From Youngiibacter multivorans (GTDB lineage Bacteria > Bacillota > Clostridia > Clostridiales > Clostridiaceae): DNA of 25,004 bases. The stretch covers positions 1-25,004 of the forward strand of contig NZ_JAGGKC010000038.1 in assembly GCF_017873395.1 (NCBI RefSeq). The letters run 5' to 3'. Shown here piece by piece: positions 20,538 to 25,004 of this stretch. The notes beneath the pieces were generated by a model, which did not search any database, was not told where the DNA came from, and saw only the letters and a list, made by a program, of their open reading frames with translations. The position numbers and the translations under genes were made by a program. The stretch's first letter is position 1. Each line of letters opens with the position of its first letter.

Positions 20538-22895
20538 TCATCCCCTCCCCTTATCAGATTCAGAAACCTTGCTTCTTATACGAAGCCTCCAGTACGCTTC
20601 AATCACCACTATCGATACCAATGTCATGATGCCTGTAATTAAAAGTATTTTAAACTGTGGAAAGTCCAGAGCGAAGAAGTTCCTCATGAATGGAACAAAA
20701 AATACCATAACCATAAGGATATTCATTGATGCTACGAGAAGGATCCTGAGCCTTGTAATCGGCCTGGCAAGTATGATGAGCACCCACATGCTGGAAAGGA
20801 GCAGTGTCAGTGTGGCTGCTGTCCTTGATTCTTCAAGTGAAGCTCCTCCATTTAGTGCAAGATAGAAGGAAGCCATTGTGAATATTGCGGCGATTGACCC
20901 TATGGGTATAACGAAATGCAGTATCCTATCTACAAAGCCCGGCTTGTATCTTTTAATGTTCGGTGCCAGTGCCAGAAAGAATGCAGGTATACCGATGGTA
21001 ATTTCACTTACGAGGGACAGGTGCCTTGGAAGAAATGGAAACGGCATGCCAGTCACTGAAGTAACAAGGTCAATCAACATGACGCATACAGTCTTCACAA
21101 GAAAGAGGTTTGCAACAAGCTCTATGTTGGCAATGAGACGCCTGCCTTCAGCGACGATTCTTGGCAGTGTCGCGAACTTTCCGTCTAGGAGGACTATCCT
21201 TGCTACTGACTTTGTAGCTGCCACACCAGAACCTACAGCCATACCTAGGTCTGCGTCCTTGAGAGCAAGCACGTCGTTAACTCCATCTCCTGTCATTGCA
21301 ACAACATGCCCCTTTGATTGGAGTGCCTTCACCATCTTCTGCTTCTGGTAAGGCGTAACTCTCCCGAAAACGTCATAGGCTTCCATTATTTCAGCCACTT
21401 CAGCTTCATCCTCAGGCATAAATCTGACGTCATAGGCATCTCCCCCATTGGTTATTCCTGCCCTTCTTGCGACGCTATGCGCGGTGGAAGGATTATCCCC
21501 TGAGATTACCTTTATTGCAACCCCCTGCTCCCTGAAGAACTTCATTGCTTCGGCTACATCTTTCCTTACCCTTTCTGCTATGAGTATCAGAGCAACAGGA
21601 ACAAGTGAGTCTGGAAGCACACTATTAGCTGGAGCAGACTCACTCCTTGCAAGCATAAGAACTCTGTATCCTTTTTTGGCGTAAGCCTCATGAGTCTCTT
21701 TTATTTTTCCAGATGTTTCCTTTCCATCCAAAAGCATCTCAGGGGCTCCCAGTATCCAGTGACCATGTTCACCAAAGCCAGCATAGCTCCATTTGCGCTC
21801 TGATGAAAATGGGACTGAGCCTGTTAGGGGCCAGTGCGGATCGGGATAATTCACCTCGATCGCAGCGATTGTTGGATTCTTATGGATTGAAGCGTTGCAG
21901 ATTGCCCCGAGTATGCTGCTTAGGTCTAAGCCTTCCTCAAGCTCCACTATCTCGCAGGTCTGGAGGGTTCCGTCTGTAAGAGTACCAGTCTTATCTACGC
22001 AAAGGACATCTACTCTGGCAAGGACTTCAACTGCAGGCAGCTCCTGCACCAGCACCCTTTGCCTTCCGAGCGTTATCACGCTAATTGCAAAGGCTATGCT
22101 TGTAAGGAGGACCAGACCCTGCGGTATGATACCAACTATTCCTGCAACTGTTCCAATGAAGGTGTCGTGAATTGAGAGGCCTGCCCTTACCTGACTGTAG
22201 AACAAAAGCATTGCAACCGGCACTATGCTCCAGAATATCCATTTAAGAAGCCTGTCTATACCTTCTCTCAGCTCTGATTTGGAAAGGCTGAATTTCCTTG
22301 CCTTGTCAGCAAGCTCCTGTGCATATGCCTCTGAGCCGACCTTGACTGCCAGATATCTTCCTGTACCCGCAACGGTGTGGCTGCCGGAAAACAGCTCATC
22401 CCCTGATACTTTGCCTACAGGCAGAGACTCTCCAGTCAGCATTGATTCGTCTAACTCCAGTCCTGCGGAAGATACTACAGTACCGTCAACTACTACCTGG
22501 TCCCCGGGGTGGAGAACAAGAAGATCGTCCACCACAACCTGGTCATAGGGTATCTCAATCTGGCTGCCTTCTCTTATTACCTTTGCCTTCGGAGCACTAA
22601 TGAGTGAAAGGGCATCAAGTGTCTTCTTTGCTCTTATCTCCTGGATGATTCCAATAAGGCTGTTAAGGATCAGCACCATTCCAAATAGCGCATCGTTTAT
22701 GGAACCTAATATGATGACCACAAGAAACAGGCCTCCGAGCACTGCATTGAATCTGGTAAGCACATTGGACCTTATTATCTCAGCATATGTCCTGCTTGCT
22801 TTCTGGACATACGCATTGACTCTACCATCCTCTACCCTCTGCCTTACCTCAGCCTCGGTCAAGCCGCTAACACTATACCGTGTGTTCTCTCCCAT
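20538..22895 (-). CDS. P-type cation-transporting ATPase (CtpE-like)
   Basis: About 785 residues, a P-type ATPase. Order of motifs: cytosolic N terminus, helices 1-2, actuator TGES (about 154-157), helices 3-4 with GIVGIIPQGLVLLTS, the phosphorylated Asp in DKTGTLTDG (about 301), a short nucleotide-binding domain, GDNPSTAHSVARRAG, the hinge MTGDGVNDVLALKDADLG, and six C-terminal helices. Architecture is closest to CtpE-like pumps. Helix 4 reads PQGL where Ca-type pumps have PEGL (Gln for metal-binding Glu, codon 22119-22121), so the ion may differ. The ATG at 22895 is preferred over GTG 22904 because AGGAAGG precedes it. Followed by the DUF4395 gene. Confidence 0.9.
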   Translation of the reverse strand: MGENTRYSVSGLTEAEVRQRVEDGRVNAYVQKASRTYAEIIRSNVLTRFNAVLGGLFLVVIILGSINDALFGMVLILNSLIGIIQEIRAKKTLDALSLISAPKAKVIREGSQIEIPYDQVVVDDLLVLHPGDQVVVDGTVVSSAGLELDESMLTGESLPVGKVSGDELFSGSHTVAGTGRYLAVKVGSEAYAQELADKARKFSLSKSELREGIDRLLKWIFWSIVPVAMLLFYSQVRAGLSIHDTFIGTVAGIVGIIPQGLVLLTSIAFAISVITLGRQRVLVQELPAVEVLARVDVLCVDKTGTLTDGTLQTCEIVELEEGLDLSSILGAICNASIHKNPTIAAIEVNYPDPHWPLTGSVPFSSERKWSYAGFGEHGHWILGAPEMLLDGKETSGKIKETHEAYAKKGYRVLMLARSESAPANSVLPDSLVPVALILIAERVRKDVAEAMKFFREQGVAIKVISGDNPSTAHSVARRAGITNGGDAYDVRFMPEDEAEVAEIMEAYDVFGRVTPYQKQKMVKALQSKGHVVAMTGDGVNDVLALKDADLGMAVGSGVAATKSVARIVLLDGKFATLPRIVAEGRRLIANIELVANLFLVKTVCVMLIDLVTSVTGMPFPFLPRHLSLVSEITIGIPAFFLALAPNIKRYKPGFVDRILHFVIPIGSIAAIFTMASFYLALNGGASLEESRTAATLTLLLSSMWVLIILARPITRLRILLVASMNILMVMVFFVPFMRNFFALDFPQFKILLITGIMTLVSIVVIEAYWRLRIRSKVSESDKGRG

Positions 22896-22950
22896 TTCCA
22901 GCACCTTCCTCTGTCCCCCATAGAACGCGGCAAATGCTTCCTATACCTGA

Positions 22951-22959
22951 ATTATACCA
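22951..22959 (-). promoter_or_regulatory. Extended -10 promoter of the P-type ATPase operon
   Basis: On the minus strand TGGTATAAT gives a perfect -10 with the extended TGN element, about 55 bases before the start codon. The -35 is poor, as allowed for extended -10 promoters. Confidence 0.5.
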
Positions 22960-23010
22960 ATCTTTAACATGTACCTGATGTTACATTTCAGTGAATGCAT
23001 GCATAATAAA

Positions 23011-23032
23011 AGACTGCCTTTTCGTGCAGTCT
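23011..23032 (-). terminator. Terminator of the 91-residue gene
   Basis: AGACTGC-N8-GCAGTCT, followed on the minus strand by TTTTATTAT. It lies ten bases past the stop of the gene at 23043. Confidence 0.8.
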
Positions 23033-23042
23033 CGCCTTAGTT

Positions 23043-23318
23043 CTATTTTTCGTTATTGCCTGATATTCTGCCCAGCTGCTTTATTATTATCCAGTTCTGC
23101 TCCACCAGCATTTCAAGGTAAGCAACAATCGCCTTGTCCTCATCCTTTGCTGATGACGGTACGAATCTGGGACGTATGAGGAATTGGGACACTACTTTCT
23201 TTAAAACTGCATTCTCTTCAGGCATGTCATCCAGCTTGTATTCCGACATGTAGTCCTGTATGGCCCTGTTCTTCGTCTCCATCATGTCATGGATCTCTTG
23301 CTCAGTGAATAGTCCCAT
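23043..23318 (-). CDS. Small hypothetical protein
   Basis: 91 residues, soluble, with charged helices at both ends: MGLFTEQEIHDMMETKNRAIQDYM, a short central region PRFVPSSAKDEDKAIV, and a C-terminal helix. No motif is recognised. The ATG has a purine-rich GGAGGGAAAGC before it. A clear terminator follows. It stands between the ATPase operon and the L,D-transpeptidase and is probably a separate transcript. Confidence 0.72.
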   Translation of the reverse strand: MGLFTEQEIHDMMETKNRAIQDYMSEYKLDDMPEENAVLKKVVSQFLIRPRFVPSSAKDEDKAIVAYLEMLVEQNWIIIKQLGRISGNNEK

Positions 23319-23433
23319 TTGCTTTCCCTCCTATGATTTTGACAACAGCGTAGCATACAATTGTATACTAAGTATTGATAATCTGTGAAATCGTTGGAGC
23401 CCAATGCAACCGGAAACAATCCCCATAAAGCGT

Positions 23434-23456
23434 AAGGGGAGCATGACGCTCCCCTT
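23434..23456 (-). terminator. Terminator of the L,D-transpeptidase gene
   Basis: AAGGGGAGC-ATGAC-GCTCCCCTT, a perfect nine-base stem three bases past the stop. The following U run is weak. Confidence 0.65.
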
Positions 23457-23459
23457 GAA

Positions 23460-24836
23460 TCATCTGTATACAATTACCGCATTTCCTGCACTGATGTTGT
23501 TGAATACCGCCTGCGCAAGGCTGTATGGTGCGTTTACGCAGCCATGTGAGCCGTTTGTAAGATATATATCCCCGCCGAACTTGCTTCTCCAGGAAGCATC
23601 ATGGAATCCTACATCTCCATTGAATGGCATCCAGTAGGCGACATCAGATTCATAATCTTCCCCTCTCAGGGTAGCATCCTTGTCCTTGTACTTAAGCCTG
23701 TATATACCGGTTGGAGTGGTTGTGCCATTCTCTACATCTCCGGTCACTACGTCGCCATGGGCGATGAGCACTCCGTTCTTGTAGAACCATGCATGCTGTG
23801 CTGAAAGGCTTATCTCAAGATATGTGCTGCCATAGTCTGCAGCACCATGGGAAGCTGCCTTCTGGAGATAATCTGGCTCCCTTACTATCTTCTGTCCATC
23901 TGCAACAGCCTTCAGGATCACATCCTTTTCAGCCTGTGAATTGATCCTCCAGCCATAGTCTCCACGACTGATTGTCACTGTCGTTCCAAGTGATGTCTTG
24001 AAGCTTCTTGGAGTCTTGTAGGTATTGTACTTTCCAGCCAGTTCATCCACAAACTGAGAAACCTTTGCCTCATCTATAGAAACTTTGAAATTCTCATCTA
24101 TGTTTACCCATTGGCTTATTAGGGCTGCATCAGCTACGATGTCTTCACCTGAACGCTCATAGGTTATGCTTGTTGATGCATACTTGCCTGCAACCTCAAG
24201 CGCTGCCTTGACTTCAGGCGATTCGGATGTGTATGCCGGCTTGTCATACAATCCCTTCTCATCGAGGTCTATGGAACCTGCCTCACTGTTTACCGCTTCC
24301 TTTATGGCTTCCCTGAGCTTATCTTCATCAAGCCTGTTTCCGGTAACCTCCGGAACAATCTTGAATGCTCCGCCTTCAAATTCGATGTATGCGCTTTTCG
24401 GCTCAATCACATTACCAGGATCAAGGCATTCAAGGTCTGCAATCCTGTTTGAAAGCTTAGCATCGTCATATACTACCACATCATTCAGGTTAAGATGCTG
24501 TGCGCTGAAGAGTGACAGAAACCATGAGGATGCATTCTGATCAGCCTTAAGTTCAAGCAGCTTGTTCTCGCTCTTCAGTTCAAGACCAACGTCTGCTGCG
24601 GTTATTGTTTCGCTTGCAACGTCTATTCCCTTGATTTCCAGTACATAGTTTTCAATCTCTGACTTAAGCAATGCTTCCGACTCAGCCAGTGTCTTGAATG
24701 AGACATCGATCCCGTTGATATGTGTACCGTAATAATAACGGTCTGTAAAGTAATACCGGATGCCAAAGTAGGCAAGCAATAGCACAACCAGTGCAATGCC
24801 AGCTGCCTTAAGACCCTTGTTCCTGATGCTGCTCAT
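23460..24836 (-). CDS. L,D-transpeptidase with peptidoglycan-binding repeats (YkuD)
   Basis: 458 residues. A short basic N terminus and a single membrane anchor (about 10-26) place it outside the cell on the membrane. Residues about 35-310 form PG_binding_4-type repeats (YYGTHINGIDVSFKTLAESEALL and similar). The C-terminal YkuD domain (about 335-458) has GFHDASW and SHGCVNAPY with catalytic His and Cys. It would make 3-3 crosslinks in peptidoglycan or attach proteins, independently of penicillin-binding proteins. Length and motifs are normal for clostridial members. The ATG has AAGGATTG upstream. Single gene with its own terminator. Confidence 0.92.
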   Translation of the reverse strand: MSSIRNKGLKAAGIALVVLLLAYFGIRYYFTDRYYYGTHINGIDVSFKTLAESEALLKSEIENYVLEIKGIDVASETITAADVGLELKSENKLLELKADQNASSWFLSLFSAQHLNLNDVVVYDDAKLSNRIADLECLDPGNVIEPKSAYIEFEGGAFKIVPEVTGNRLDEDKLREAIKEAVNSEAGSIDLDEKGLYDKPAYTSESPEVKAALEVAGKYASTSITYERSGEDIVADAALISQWVNIDENFKVSIDEAKVSQFVDELAGKYNTYKTPRSFKTSLGTTVTISRGDYGWRINSQAEKDVILKAVADGQKIVREPDYLQKAASHGAADYGSTYLEISLSAQHAWFYKNGVLIAHGDVVTGDVENGTTTPTGIYRLKYKDKDATLRGEDYESDVAYWMPFNGDVGFHDASWRSKFGGDIYLTNGSHGCVNAPYSLAQAVFNNISAGNAVIVYR

Positions 24837-25004
24837 AAGTTCAATCCTTTCTTATAAAACTGATAACAAATATTGCATTTATGATAGAACCGAATCTAAA
24901 CTAACACCACAATTGTACAAAATCGCTACGCGATAGTTCCTTGTCTAAATTCTATACTTATGCCTCTTGAATTAACAGAGTATTTCTTCGCATGAAAAAA
25001 ATAG

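Noticed and set aside
24837..25004. A gene or RNA at the right edge
   Set aside because: 168 A/T-rich bases with only a tiny hairpin (ATCGC-TAC-GCGAT); no frame or RNA signature supported.

Overview
The window looks like chromosome from a Bacillota bacterium of clostridial type. I infer this from strong AGGAGG-like ribosome sites, frequent TTG and GTG starts, a Bacillus-type ThyA, a DUF1858/DUF438 hemerythrin operon, a PG_binding_4/YkuD L,D-transpeptidase and an rRNA-leader style promoter. I cannot name the species. Most genes are of moderate GC. The two toxin-antitoxin regions (about 12.1-12.7 kb and 17.4-19.3 kb) and some spacers are visibly more A+T-rich.

Left part (1-9.2 kb). A TTGACA/TATTAT promoter with hairpin and boxA fires leftward off the edge, probably into an rRNA operon. 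Next is a leftward drug-efflux type operon: TetR regulator, ABC ATPase, two ABC-2 permeases and a small membrane protein. Its promoter is followed directly by two overlapping palindromic operators. A second leftward operon has an MsbA/LmrA-like ABC exporter and two half-size chromate-family (CHR) transporters. Divergent from it run a glycerophosphodiester phosphodiesterase and an MFS permease.

Middle (9.5-14.6 kb). The outstanding feature is an IscB element (about 10572-12127): an IS200/IS605-type insertion carrying only iscB, the RNA-guided nuclease family ancestral to Cas9, plus an upstream omegaRNA-like region. It sits inside the 3' end of a RelE/ParE toxin gene. The conserved toxin tail (YERQDYLSRL...) is stranded on the far side, and the truncated toxin now stops inside the element's end hairpin. 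The predicted guide is therefore the toxin gene itself. The IscB HNH motif also carries Tyr where the general-base His is expected. To the right lie the antitoxin with its own operator-like repeats, then folA-thyA.

Right part (14.3-25 kb). A DUF1858-DUF438/hemerythrin/PAS operon has a Crp/Fnr-type palindrome centred about -41.5 from a predicted start. An AbiEi/AbiEii (type IV toxin-antitoxin, phage defence) operon has two repeated operators. It and an IS66 transposase remnant lie between two direct copies of a zinc-ribbon gene; the left copy carries an in-frame 36-codon deletion. Then come a P-type ATPase with a DUF4395 membrane protein, a small hypothetical gene and an L,D-transpeptidase.

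The core genes are ordinary. The accessory interest is the IscB/toxin junction and the AbiE island.
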